From Sphingomonadaceae bacterium (GTDB lineage: Bacteria; Pseudomonadota; Alphaproteobacteria; Sphingomonadales; Sphingomonadaceae): DNA of 41,177 nt. Of the stretch, positions 7,399 through 14,682 are shown in pieces. The number at the start of each line of letters is the position of its first letter. The first letter of the stretch is position 1. The stretch spans positions 1 through 41,177 of the forward strand of contig JAFAZF010000049.1 in the NCBI GenBank assembly GCA_019239915.1, given 5' to 3'. The notes beneath the pieces are model-generated. The model was not told where the DNA came from and ran no database searches. It worked only from the letters and a program-made list of their open reading frames with translations. Both the position numbers and the translations under genes were made by a program.

Positions 7399-8660
7399 TC
7401 ATGCTGCTTCTCGGTTCACCTCAATCGTGAGGTGAGACAGCGCGGGGATGCGCGCGAGCCTGTCGCGGTAGAAGGCAGGAACGCGGTCAGCATTCGTCGC
7501 GATCGCAATAATTCCGCCAAGGTGGCCGGGTCCCAGTCGCCACAGGTGAAGGTCCACGACCTTGTCGCCTGCAAGCTCGATCTCGCAGCGTACGCGGTCG
7601 GCCGTGCCTGCGCCCGGCGTCATGTCGAGCAGGATCGAACCCGTGTCGCGTATTAGGCCGTAGGACCAGCTTGCGATCACGAACGCGCCGACGATGCCAG
7701 CGGCGGGGTCCATCCAAAGCCAACCGAAAGCGCGCGCGAGTAGCAACCCAACGATAACCAGCACCGACACGGCCGCGTCGGCGACCACATGGATGATGGC
7801 CGCGCGCATGTTGTTGTAGGATCGTGCTCGCCGTGGTCATGAGCGTGTTCCTCAAACGTCGCCTGGGCACCACGACCGGCCATCTGGACGTTGGCTGTAA
7901 AGGCGTGAGGCTCGGGTACCTCGTCGCGGCTCTCCAGATGGCCAGCCTGCGAGACCATCGCGAATTTCTGGCGCACTTCACCTGGCCGGACCGTTTCGAC
8001 CATCACCTCGTCTGCTATCGGTGCGCCATCCTCAGATACCAGCCGGAAGCGTGGTGGCACGCCGTCCTCGTGAATCGACAGCAGCATACGCCGGCCGCCG
8101 ATGCTCAGCCGTCGGACTTCCTCGTACTCATGATCGTCGCCGTCTTCATGGCCATGATGATGATGATGACGATGGCTATGGCCGTGCCCATGGTCGTGGC
8201 CGCCTCCACTCAAGAGCCACGCACTCGCAGCGTTGACGCAGAGTCCAAGCGCTGCGATCGGTATCGCCTCAGCGAAGTGGATCGACACTGGCCGAAACAG
8301 CCGGCTCACGGACTCGTAGCCTATTAGGAGGGCGATCATCGCCTGCACGATCGCGCTCGTGAAGCCGGCGAGATCGCCGAGCTTACCGGTGCCGAAGCTG
8401 AAGCGGGCATCGTGCGCGTAACGGCGCGAGAAGGTGTAGGCGAGCGCTGCCAGCAGCAGCGCGCCCGCGTGCGTGGACATGTGAAGTCCGTCCGCGACGG
8501 GGGCGATCGAGCCGAAAAGAACGCCGCCGACAATCTCTACCAGCATCATGACGCCGCACAGTCCGATCACGAACCAGGTCCGTCGTTCGTTGCGTTCGTG
8601 GCCTGCACCCAGGAATACATGGTCGTGCGAATACGGAGGGTTGTTGTCGGAGGTCGCCAT
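7399..8660 (-). pseudogene. dmeF: DmeF-type cation diffusion facilitator, frameshifted
   Basis: This is a CDF-family efflux pump (Co2+/Ni2+/Zn2+ out against H+). From ATG 8660 the N-terminal four helices are followed by a long cytoplasmic His-rich loop (GHDHGHGHSHRHHHHHGHED and a second HAHDHGEHD), a hallmark of DmeF. The frame is lost near 7817; in the next frame the protein resumes with YNNMRAAIIHVVADAAVSVL and the C-terminal cytoplasmic domain to 7399. Adding one base to a CC pair would restore a 420-residue protein, so this may be a sequencing error or a recent inactivation. It starts 8 bases after dmeR and is surely co-transcribed with it. Confidence 0.88.
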
Positions 8661-8668
8661 AATGGTTC

Positions 8669-8947
8669 CTATTTCGAGTAGCGGCGGATCACCGCCAGCA
8701 GCTCTTCCGCGCCGCCGACGCGTTCCTCGTCGGTGAGGCCGGGCCGAGCGACATGCGCCCTGAGATGCTCGGCAATGATCTCGTCCAGAAGGCCATTCAC
8801 CGCGCCGCGAACCGCCGCGACGAGGTGAAGCACCTCGGTGCAGCTCTTGTCCGCTTGCAGCGCGCGTTCCACCGCTCCCACCTGGCCAGCAATGCGGCGG
8901 ACGCGCGCGACCAAATCCATATTCTGCGTTCGGGAAAGGTGGCTCAT
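8669..8947 (-). CDS. dmeR: DmeR/RcnR-type Ni/Co-responsive repressor
   Basis: A 92-aa all-helical protein of the CsoR/RcnR/FrmR family (DUF156). The RcnR metal fingerprint His3-Cys35-His60-His64 is present with a one-residue offset: His3, Cys36 (KSCTEV), His61 and His65 (AEHLRAHV), which argues for Ni2+/Co2+ rather than Cu+ (CsoR) or formaldehyde (FrmR). Family members repress their own operon and release DNA on metal binding. It is the first gene of a dmeR-dmeF pair, as in rhizobia. A G-tract flanked by a perfect inverted repeat overlaps its start codon, presumably its operator. Confidence 0.88.
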   Translation of the reverse strand: MSHLSRTQNMDLVARVRRIAGQVGAVERALQADKSCTEVLHLVAAVRGAVNGLLDEIIAEHLRAHVARPGLTDEERVGGAEELLAVIRRYSK

Positions 8948-8976
8948 AGCCCTACCCCCTATGCCTATGAGCCACC
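8938..8976 (-). promoter_or_regulatory. Probable dmeR operator: 12-bp inverted repeat around a G-tract
   Basis: GGTGGCTCATAG (8938-8949) and CTATGAGCCACC (8965-8976) are perfect inverted repeats separated by 15 bases containing TACCCCCTA on the plus strand (TAGGGGGTA on the coding strand). RcnR-family repressors bind G/C-tracts flanked by AT-rich bases, so this is the likely DmeR site. One arm includes the dmeR start codon (8947-8945), so the mRNA could also fold the start into a hairpin. Confidence 0.6.
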
Positions 8977-9003
8977 ACGCGTCGACGGGGTGGTGAGGCG
9001 GTT

Positions 9004-9393
9004 TTACGGTGCGGCCGCCGGCCGGTCAGTCGCAATCATCGTCGCAACATCATCCAGAAATCGCTGATACTGCGCAGCCCCGCGTGCTTGCGCGGTCGCA
9101 TCCGGCGGCGGCAGACCCGCGGCCGTGATCAGCTGATGACGGATCAATCGCGACATGCCCTCCCACAGCATCTGCTGCGTGCGACCCGAACCGGCGATTG
9201 CCCGTTCGATGCGATCGAGCCGTATACGGATCGCCTCTTCATTTGGCGGCGCGCTCCGACGCGAGAACCACGCCTCAAGCGCCTCAACGAGGATCTCAGA
9301 ACGCGCGCGACCCCCACTGCGCGAGAGCGCCGAAAGGCGGCGCGAGAGATCATCCGGCAGGTACAGCTGATGACGGGTCTTCAAGCTTCTCAT
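9004..9393 (-). CDS. Ribbon-helix-helix (CopG-like) transfer-region protein
   Basis: A 129-aa protein whose first 50 residues are a ribbon-helix-helix DNA-binding fold: beta strand RHQLYLPDDLSRRL, then helices around SGGRARSEILVEALEAWF. The rest is helical and ends in an Ala/Pro-rich tail. Proteins of this type stand next to relaxase and coupling-protein genes in sphingomonad and rhizobial conjugative elements, where they may act as relaxosome accessory proteins or autoregulators; which of the two cannot be told here. It lies 77 bases downstream of the relaxase on the same strand. The neighbour expected next, traG/virD4, has been replaced by the dme operon. Confidence 0.75.
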   Translation of the reverse strand: MRSLKTRHQLYLPDDLSRRLSALSRSGGRARSEILVEALEAWFSRRSAPPNEEAIRIRLDRIERAIAGSGRTQQMLWEGMSRLIRHQLITAAGLPPPDATAQARGAAQYQRFLDDVATMIATDRPAAAP

Positions 9394-9470
9394 GCCTACG
9401 AAGTTAATCGCTGGCCGCGGCGCCGATCAGAGCGGTCACGCAGCAGCCGACAGCATGTCGCCGCACGTGA

Positions 9471-11495
9471 TCACGAAATGCTCTGCCCGCGGCCGCGCCC
9501 GATCGTCCAGCTGATAGCATCGCCGCGCATGATGCCGGACACCGCGCGACCCGCGTGGCGCTCGAGCACCGGGCGCCACGGCACGAGCGTGAATTCGCGG
9601 GATTTCTCGATGAGCGCATAGCGTCCGTACGCGAGCTCGACAGGTCGGCGGTAGATGCCCTCGACCTTCTCGCGCGATCGCGCCTCGGCATAGTCAAGAC
9701 CGAGTTCGCGACTGAGCCGCGCGGCGACGCGAGTCAGCTCGCGCTGGCGGAGCAAGCTCAGCATGTCGGAGCGGAACATGACCTCTTCACCGTCCCGGTC
9801 GGCGAGCCGCTGCTCGATCAGCCATTGCTGACGCTGATAGAGCGCTTGGCGTACCTCGCGCCCGAAGCCATGGTCGGCGATGTCGCTCGCCGAGTTTCCC
9901 GTCAATTCGGCGTCGAGCCAGGTCGGGGCCTGCGCCACGGTCTGTTTCTCCAGCGACACGGTGGAGAGCATTTCGATTCGGACCGGCTGCGCGGCAACGC
10001 GCGTGTGCTCGTGCGCGGCAACCCGATCGAAATGGTCGGGCGCGATCGTCCAGCTGCCGTCCGCCTCGCGCTCGACGCCAACGCCGGCGCGGCGCAGCGC
10101 CTCGAGCCGATGGATGTGCGCCTCCGCGAATGCCTCGCTCGCGCTCGGATCGTGGCGGAGATGGATGTCGTTGCTGTAGCGGTCCCCGTGTGCGGCGGCG
10201 ATCTCGGCGACGACGCGGTCCGCCGGTTTCACCTCTGCTCTCGCCGGCTGCAGCCGGACGATGCTGCCGGCGTGCGTCGCATCCTCGTTCGCGCCGATGT
10301 CGATGTAGTGCGTGCGGCCGTCGACACCGTCGATGATCAGATAGCGGCGGTGATGATTGTCGTCGGCGGCGCCACGCCGAATGACCTTGCCGACGATCGG
10401 GGCGGTCTGCTCGGACTCGTGAATTTCAAACAGCTCGCGTCGGCGATCGAGCATGGCGCCTGTGATCGCCTGATCCATGAGGCGGATGATGTCGCCGCGG
10501 CGGCCCATGTCGGCGAGGATCTGCTCGGCATCGGGTTTGAGCATCCAGCAAAGCGGGCCATCCTTGGTCGCGAGTTCCATCGCGTCGAGCTTGCGCACGC
10601 GGGCGACGAGCAGTTGCTGATATTCGGGATCGGCACTCGGGGTCAGGCGGAGGTCGAGCCTTCCCGCGCCCGCCCGCTGCAGGATCGCGCGGTCAAGCCG
10701 CGTCAGCCGCTCGGCGTCGATCTCTGCCTCGAGCTGCTGGCGGAGCTCGCGCTCGGTCTGCGGCCCGAGATCGCGGGTCATGATCTCGGAAGCGCGATGG
10801 CGAATGCCGTGCGCGATATAGTCGCCGGCGATGTTGAGCGTCTTGCCGTCCTCGGTGACGCCGCACACGAGGATATGGCTGTGAGGATGGCCCGTGTCGT
10901 GGTGATCGACCGCCACCCAGTCGAGTGTGGTACCGAGATCGCGCTCCATCTGCGCCATGAGATCGCGGGTGAAGCCATGCAGGCTTTCGAAGGCAGCCCC
11001 GTCCTCGGGCGCGACGATGAAGCGGAACTGGTGACGGTCCTCGCCGCAGCGCTCCAGATACGCCTTGCCGTCGGCCTCGTCGGTGAAGGTCGAATAGAGC
11101 CGCGCCGGCTGGCCATCGCGGGCGACGCCGTCGCGCTCGAGATATCGCATGTGGGCGGCAGCCGCCTTCCCCTTGCCGGCAAGCTTCACCACACGCGCCT
11201 TCACGGTCACGCGACGCGGCCGCACGCGCACGCCTAATCCGCGATCGAACGACCAGCCGGATCCGCGCGGAAAGCTGGCGGCGAGCTTGGCGCCGCGACC
11301 GCGCGCGTTGAAGCGCCCGGTCCGGGGCCGCGATGACGCAAAGGGCGCTGCGCCGGCAAGTCGGCGCGGATCGGCGCCGGCGCGGCGGATGCGGGTGACA
11401 AGCTCAGCGCGCAGTCGTGGCGCGCGAACGCGACCGCCTCCTCGTGCGCGTTGGCGCCCGAGCCGCGGCTCGAAGGGCAAGTCATCCTCTTCCAT
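9471..11495 (-). CDS. HUH relaxase / VirD2-like mobilization nuclease (DUF3363)
   Basis: The relaxase (674 aa from the ATG at 11495) nicks oriT and pilots the strand into the recipient. The HUH metal site is clear: HHDTGHPHSHI at about residues 198-208, and a candidate catalytic Tyr lies in HMRYLERDG near residue 118. An Arg-rich N-terminus precedes it, and the long C-terminal half is the DUF3363 region that ends ISWTIGRGRG, the usual family terminus, so the gene is complete. An upstream in-frame ATG at 11525 is possible, but MEEDDLPFEPRLGR matches family N-termini. It is part of the minus-strand transfer operon; a candidate oriT lies just upstream. Confidence 0.92.
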   Translation of the reverse strand: MEEDDLPFEPRLGRQRARGGGRVRAPRLRAELVTRIRRAGADPRRLAGAAPFASSRPRTGRFNARGRGAKLAASFPRGSGWSFDRGLGVRVRPRRVTVKARVVKLAGKGKAAAAHMRYLERDGVARDGQPARLYSTFTDEADGKAYLERCGEDRHQFRFIVAPEDGAAFESLHGFTRDLMAQMERDLGTTLDWVAVDHHDTGHPHSHILVCGVTEDGKTLNIAGDYIAHGIRHRASEIMTRDLGPQTERELRQQLEAEIDAERLTRLDRAILQRAGAGRLDLRLTPSADPEYQQLLVARVRKLDAMELATKDGPLCWMLKPDAEQILADMGRRGDIIRLMDQAITGAMLDRRRELFEIHESEQTAPIVGKVIRRGAADDNHHRRYLIIDGVDGRTHYIDIGANEDATHAGSIVRLQPARAEVKPADRVVAEIAAAHGDRYSNDIHLRHDPSASEAFAEAHIHRLEALRRAGVGVEREADGSWTIAPDHFDRVAAHEHTRVAAQPVRIEMLSTVSLEKQTVAQAPTWLDAELTGNSASDIADHGFGREVRQALYQRQQWLIEQRLADRDGEEVMFRSDMLSLLRQRELTRVAARLSRELGLDYAEARSREKVEGIYRRPVELAYGRYALIEKSREFTLVPWRPVLERHAGRAVSGIMRGDAISWTIGRGRGQSIS

Positions 11496-11656
11496 GATTC
11501 GCCGAAATCGGCGCGGCAGAAGCACCGCTCAAGTGTCTCGCGCGGGAGCGGCGGAAATCCGCCCCTCCCTTCCCTTTCCGGCTCGCAGAGTCTCCTGTCA
11601 GGCGGACCAGCGAGACAAAGCATCTCCCGAAAAACAGATGTGCAGACAACATCTTA

Positions 11657-11697
11657 GCACCAAAGGTGCGGCGAGCCGTGGCTCGCTTTATCTTGCA
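11657..11697 (+). other. Candidate oriT: tandem hairpins and nic-like sequence
   Basis: In the 296-base gap upstream of the relaxase, two perfect hairpins stand side by side, GCACC-AAA-GGTGC (11657-11669) and GCGAGCC-GT-GGCTCGC (11671-11686), followed by TATCTTGC (11690-11697), one change from the TATCCTGC nick core of RP4/Ti-type origins. Position beside the relaxase and the hairpin-plus-nick layout fit an oriT. The nick assignment is an inference. The rest of 11496-11791 holds no gene. Confidence 0.4.
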
Positions 11698-11791
11698 TTC
11701 CCTTACCCCTTCTCCTCCCCACCAAATCCAACGAAAAATGGAGGAGCGACGCCTGCCGACGCCGCCCCTCCCCCGTTCAAAATGCCCGCCG

Positions 11792-12151
11792 TTAGCGCGC
11801 ATTCGCGAACGCCTGTTCAGCCTCGCGCCGGCTCTCGAAATGCCGATGCGCGGTCATTCCGTGCGGCATTCCCTCGCCATCGACGATGCAGGTTGCCGCG
11901 AACCACTGGCCATCCAAACGCCCGAAAATCGCGATCCGCTCGAGCTCCAAATCGTCGCCATCGGCATCGATATAAGTGCCGAGCCAACGCTCATTTGCCC
12001 TTGCATCCCAGCAGAAATCGCTCTCCTCAGCGGCCAAAAACCGCTCCGCCAACGCCGCTCCGGCATCGCGTCCGAACTCGATTTCGAGCCCCGCGATCAG
12101 CTTCGCCATGACGCGATCCGAAGCCTCGCCGATGGTCTGAAACATGGTCAT
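11792..12151 (-). CDS. Conserved protein of unknown function in the transfer operon
   Basis: A 119-aa acidic protein chosen to start at the ATG at 12151, which has an AAGGAG ribosome binding site at a good distance; a longer frame upstream lacks one and is Arg/Pro-rich. No signal peptide or membrane helix is present. Visible features are aromatic and acidic segments (ESDFCWDARANERWLGTYID) and a C-terminal HFESRREAEQAFANAR helix. I do not recognise a family. It lies between the lytic transglycosylase and the relaxase on the same strand, so a role in transfer or as an element-borne accessory protein is likely but unproven. Confidence 0.7.
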   Translation of the reverse strand: MTMFQTIGEASDRVMAKLIAGLEIEFGRDAGAALAERFLAAEESDFCWDARANERWLGTYIDADGDDLELERIAIFGRLDGQWFAATCIVDGEGMPHGMTAHRHFESRREAEQAFANAR

Positions 12152-12261
12152 GACGATCTCCTTCTTCACGTCCTCGTCGTCGAGGACGCCTTGTCGGAGG
12201 CGGGCGGCGGGGCGGCTGTCAGGGCCGCGGAGCGCATGCGGAGCGCCGCGAAGCGGACGTG

Positions 12262-12296
12262 GGGGGAACCGATTTACGAAGTAAATTGGGGGGTAC
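12262..12296 (-). repeat. Paired GGGGGG(A/T)ACC repeats around an ATTTAC/GTAAAT palindrome
   Basis: On the plus strand GGGGGGAACC and GGGGGGTACC flank ATTTAC-GAA-GTAAAT (12272-12286). It lies in the 219-base gap (12152-12370) upstream of the unknown transfer gene. The symmetry suggests a protein-binding site or promoter control element; nothing links it to a specific regulator. Confidence 0.4.
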
Positions 12297-12350
12297 CCGC
12301 GGGCCTTGAGAGCCGCCCCGCCGCCCGCCATGCTGCCATGACACGAGACG

Positions 12351-12372
12351 AGCCCCTCCCCGGCCGGGGGCT
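12351..12372 (-). terminator. GC hairpin at the lytic transglycosylase stop
   Basis: AGCCCC and GGGGCT form a 6-bp stem with an inner CCGG, overlapping the TAG stop of the transglycosylase. No U-tract follows on the minus strand, so it is a weak intrinsic terminator or an mRNA-stabilising hairpin within the operon. Confidence 0.25.
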
Positions 12373-12979
12373 AGGGACCGCCGCCGCCCACCGCGAACAG
12401 CGCGCTCTGAAGACGCGATCGCGCCGGCTGCGATGCGCTCGTGACGAGATCATGGCGAAGCGCGAAGAGCAGCTGCCTGGGTTCGGTCGCTGTCGTAATC
12501 GCGACGGGGGATTGGCTGCTTATGACGGTGTTGAGGTAGGCGACGGTCTCGTGGGGGAGCCGGCGCTGCCCCGCCAGATAGGCGGCGTAGCGTTCCGGAC
12601 CGGCATTATAGGCGGCGATCATGCCGGGATAGCCGAACCGGTCGCGCAGCTGCTTCAGATAGAAGGTGCCGGCCAAGATATTGTCATGCGGATCATAGGG
12701 ATCGTCGCCCAGCCCAAGCTCTGATCGCATGTCCGCCCAGGTCGCTGGCATCAGCTGCATGAGCCCCATCGCGCCGGCAGGACTGGAGATCGCCTTGCCG
12801 TCGACGGTCGTCAAACCGTCGCTCTCGGCGCGCATCACCGATCTGATCAGCGCATCCGAGACCTCGAACCGCTGCGCCGCCTCATCGATTAGCGGCTGCC
12901 AGCGATCGACCGGCGAGGCATGGACTTCGCCGCTCACAAGCAGCGCACCAGCGACCAGCGCGCGCTTCAGCGGAGCCAC
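12371..12979 (-). CDS. Lytic transglycosylase (VirB1/SLT type)
   Basis: A periplasmic muramidase that locally opens peptidoglycan for the transfer apparatus. The likely GTG start at 12979 overlaps the end of the TraF gene and gives 202 aa beginning with a signal peptide (KRALVAGALLVSGEVHA). The SLT domain spans residues about 25-150: catalytic Glu52 in RAESDG, then PAGAMGLMQLMPATW, NILAGTFYLKQL and AYNAGPERY, all classic motifs. The longer frame from 13081 would put an Arg-rich segment before the signal and is not favoured. It is translationally coupled to TraF, consistent with a conjugation operon. Confidence 0.9.
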   Translation of the reverse strand: MAPLKRALVAGALLVSGEVHASPVDRWQPLIDEAAQRFEVSDALIRSVMRAESDGLTTVDGKAISSPAGAMGLMQLMPATWADMRSELGLGDDPYDPHDNILAGTFYLKQLRDRFGYPGMIAAYNAGPERYAAYLAGQRRLPHETVAYLNTVISSQSPVAITTATEPRQLLFALRHDLVTSASQPARSRLQSALFAVGGGGP

Positions 12980-13536
12980 AGCGGCACCGCTTTGCCGACG
13001 AGGGCGGATGCATTGACCGGCCCGAAATAGCGGCCGTCGAACGATGTCGGTGTGGGATTGAGCAGCAAATAGTCGCGCCAACCGAGTCTAAAACAGCCGC
13101 GCCACCAGGGCATCGGCCGCGCCGCACCGTCGCTGCGCAGACGCTCGGCGGCGACATGGCCGTCGACGGTAATGATCGCGTCACGCGCACAAACGAGGCT
13201 GCCATGTGCTGCCGCAATCCGCTTTACCAGCGGCACGCCGATGGGCAGATAGCCTCGGTCCGCGGCCAGCTGGCGAACCACAGCCGGCGTCTCCGCAGCG
13301 ACCATGTCGCCACGCTGGAACGGCACGCCCACCTCGACGAGATAGAGCCCGACGGGTGCGCTGGCGCTCGCGTTCCAGAGCAATCGCGGCCGTGGCGGCG
13401 TCTCGATCGTGCCGAAGAGCATGCCGATCAGGAGGCCGATGGCGGCGGCACGGCGATGCAGCTGCCGGCGTGCGCAGGCGCCGCAGCGAGCCGGCTGGAG
13501 CGCGGCGATGGGCGCCGCTCCCAGCACCTCAGTCAT
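12967..13536 (-). CDS. traF: TraF-type S26 signal peptidase of conjugation
   Basis: A 189-aa membrane-anchored serine protease of the S26/TraF family, which matures and cyclises pilin in RP4-like systems. A hydrophobic anchor (AAIGLLIGMLFGTI, residues 31-44) is followed by the catalytic Ser59 in the SAPVGLY box and the general-base Lys105 in PLVKRIAA. The C-terminal GRYFGPVNASALVGKA is the usual end of the fold. Its ATG overlaps the stop of the upstream HTH frame, and its stop overlaps the transglycosylase start, so the three are coupled. The gene looks intact although no pilin (trbC) is nearby. Confidence 0.88.
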   Translation of the reverse strand: MTEVLGAAPIAALQPARCGACARRQLHRRAAAIGLLIGMLFGTIETPPRPRLLWNASASAPVGLYLVEVGVPFQRGDMVAAETPAVVRQLAADRGYLPIGVPLVKRIAAAHGSLVCARDAIITVDGHVAAERLRSDGAARPMPWWRGCFRLGWRDYLLLNPTPTSFDGRYFGPVNASALVGKAVPLWLR

Positions 13537-13756
13537 GCGCCGGCCCCGCCGCGTTGCCGTCGCGCGACCAGCTATCGAGGTCGTCGATATGGTAGCGTAC
13601 GAAGCGGCAATGTCGCCGGACGCGCGGTCCCTAGCCGTCTGCGCGCAGCTGCTGGAGAGTCCGCGGACTCAAGCCCAGATAGAAGGCGGCCTGCTCGGTG
13701 TTGAGGAACGGGCTGCCTTTCTTGGCGCGCTGGGCGCGGCCGATCTCGTCTTCCAT
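13529..13756 (-). pseudogene. AlpA/excisionase-like HTH protein with in-frame TAG
   Basis: From ATG 13756 (GAGG upstream), 41 codons encode a typical MerR/AlpA-like helix-turn-helix (FLNTEQAAFYLGLSPRTLQQL) and stop at TAG 13633-13631. The same frame continues without further stops as GPRVRRHCRFVRYHIDDLDSW to TGA 13531-13529; that second part is exactly the wing that follows in intact homologues, so the TAG interrupts one gene of 75 residues. Such proteins regulate or direct excision of integrative elements. The stop overlaps the traF ATG. Loss of this regulator fits a dying element; a truncated product may still bind DNA. Confidence 0.75.
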
Positions 13757-13920
13757 GGAACCTCGATGCGTCATCCGGCGGCGGGAATGCCGTCGGTCGC
13801 GTCGAGCAATGGAGCGGAGCGACACGCCCGCGGAGGCTCGCAAAACGCACCCTGCGGTTTTCGATCCGGCGGCGCACTAGCCAGCCAAAGAGCTCAACGA
13901 GCTGCGCGGAAGATCGGCAC
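13757..13920 (-). other. Unassigned remnant between the transfer module and the pump fragment
   Basis: On the minus strand this stretch and its extension to about 13920 reads LVELFGWLVRRRIENRRVRF in one frame, faintly like the N-terminus of the DUF2840 proteins that often precede traF in this element type, but no continuous gene follows. It is best treated as degraded transfer-region DNA. Confidence 0.2.
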
Positions 13921-14682
13921 GTGAGGCGAACTTTCGCAGCTAAGTCACGGTTGCAAAAAGCGCAATTCTCTGCCGGCTTCTTCCTCAACGTGGTGCTGTT
14001 CGGCGTGCTCGCACTGCTGCCGCCAATGCTGGAGCGGCTGATGGGCTATCCGGTGGTGCTGACCGGGCTGGTCACGGCGCCGCGCGGGGTCGGCACACTT
14101 ATCTCGATGGGGCTGGTCAGCCGTATCCTGCGGCGGGTCGACGTCCGCATCGTGATCGTCGCCGGCTTGGCCATGGCATCCTTTTCGGTCTGGAATATGA
14201 GCGGCTTCTCGCTCGGCATGGACGCGCGGCTGGTGGTCGTGTCGGGCTTCGTGCAGGGCATCGGGACGGGCCTGCTCTTCGTCGCCCTGTCAACGGTGTC
14301 GTTCGGCACGCTCCCCGCTCGCCTGCGCAACGAGGGCGCCGGCATACTAATGCTCATCCGCAACATAGGCTCCGCGGCAGGCATCTCGATCCTACAGGTG
14401 CTGACGGTGCGGACGTCCGCTGCCGCGCACGCGCGGCTGGCCGAAGGCATCCGGCCGGACAATCCCATCCTCCAATCGAACATGCCGGGATTCGATTTCA
14501 ATGCACCGGCGGCGATCGCCGCCTTGAACGCCGAGATCGGCCGGCAGGCGGCGATGATCTCCTATATCGACGTGTTCTGGCTGCTGTTCATCCTCTCGCT
14601 ATGCATGATGCCGCTGATCTTCTTCGTGCGCCCGCCGCGCCGCGCAGCGACGAGCGAAGAGATCGCCCTGCACGTGAAATGA
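13921..14682 (+). pseudogene. 5'-truncated EmrB/QacA-type (DHA2) drug efflux gene
   Basis: Only the C-terminal half (about 240 of the usual 510 residues) of a 14-helix DHA2-family MFS exporter remains. Similarity to the family begins at about 13965 (FSAGFFLNVVLFGVLALLPP) and runs through the APRGVGTLISMG loop to the end; the first codons 13921-13962 are not pump sequence. The N-terminal half with the proton-relay and motif C is missing, so it cannot work. The truncation lies exactly at the edge of the transfer module, indicating insertion or deletion at that border. The stop overlaps the start of the outer-membrane factor gene, as in an emrAB-nodT operon. Confidence 0.88.

Larger units (their letters stand above)
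9004..13960 (-). mobile_element. Remnant of a conjugative (Tn4371-like ICE or plasmid) transfer module
   Basis: Co-directional minus-strand genes for an HTH protein, TraF-type peptidase, lytic transglycosylase, HUH relaxase and a ribbon-helix-helix protein form the DNA-processing half of an alphaproteobacterial transfer region. The VirD4/TraG coupling protein, Trb type-IV secretion genes, RepA/ParA and integrase that normally accompany them are absent from the window, and at the right edge a pump gene is cut. Borders are approximate; no attachment repeat was found. Confidence 0.7.

Noticed and set aside
7399-7809. Separate gene for the C-terminal CDF domain
   Set aside because: It begins in the middle of a membrane domain and directly continues the upstream dmeF frame after one missing base, so it is part of dmeF.
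9555-11237. 560-codon frame antisense to the relaxase
   Set aside because: Codon-bias shadow of the relaxase on the opposite strand; no recognisable domain.
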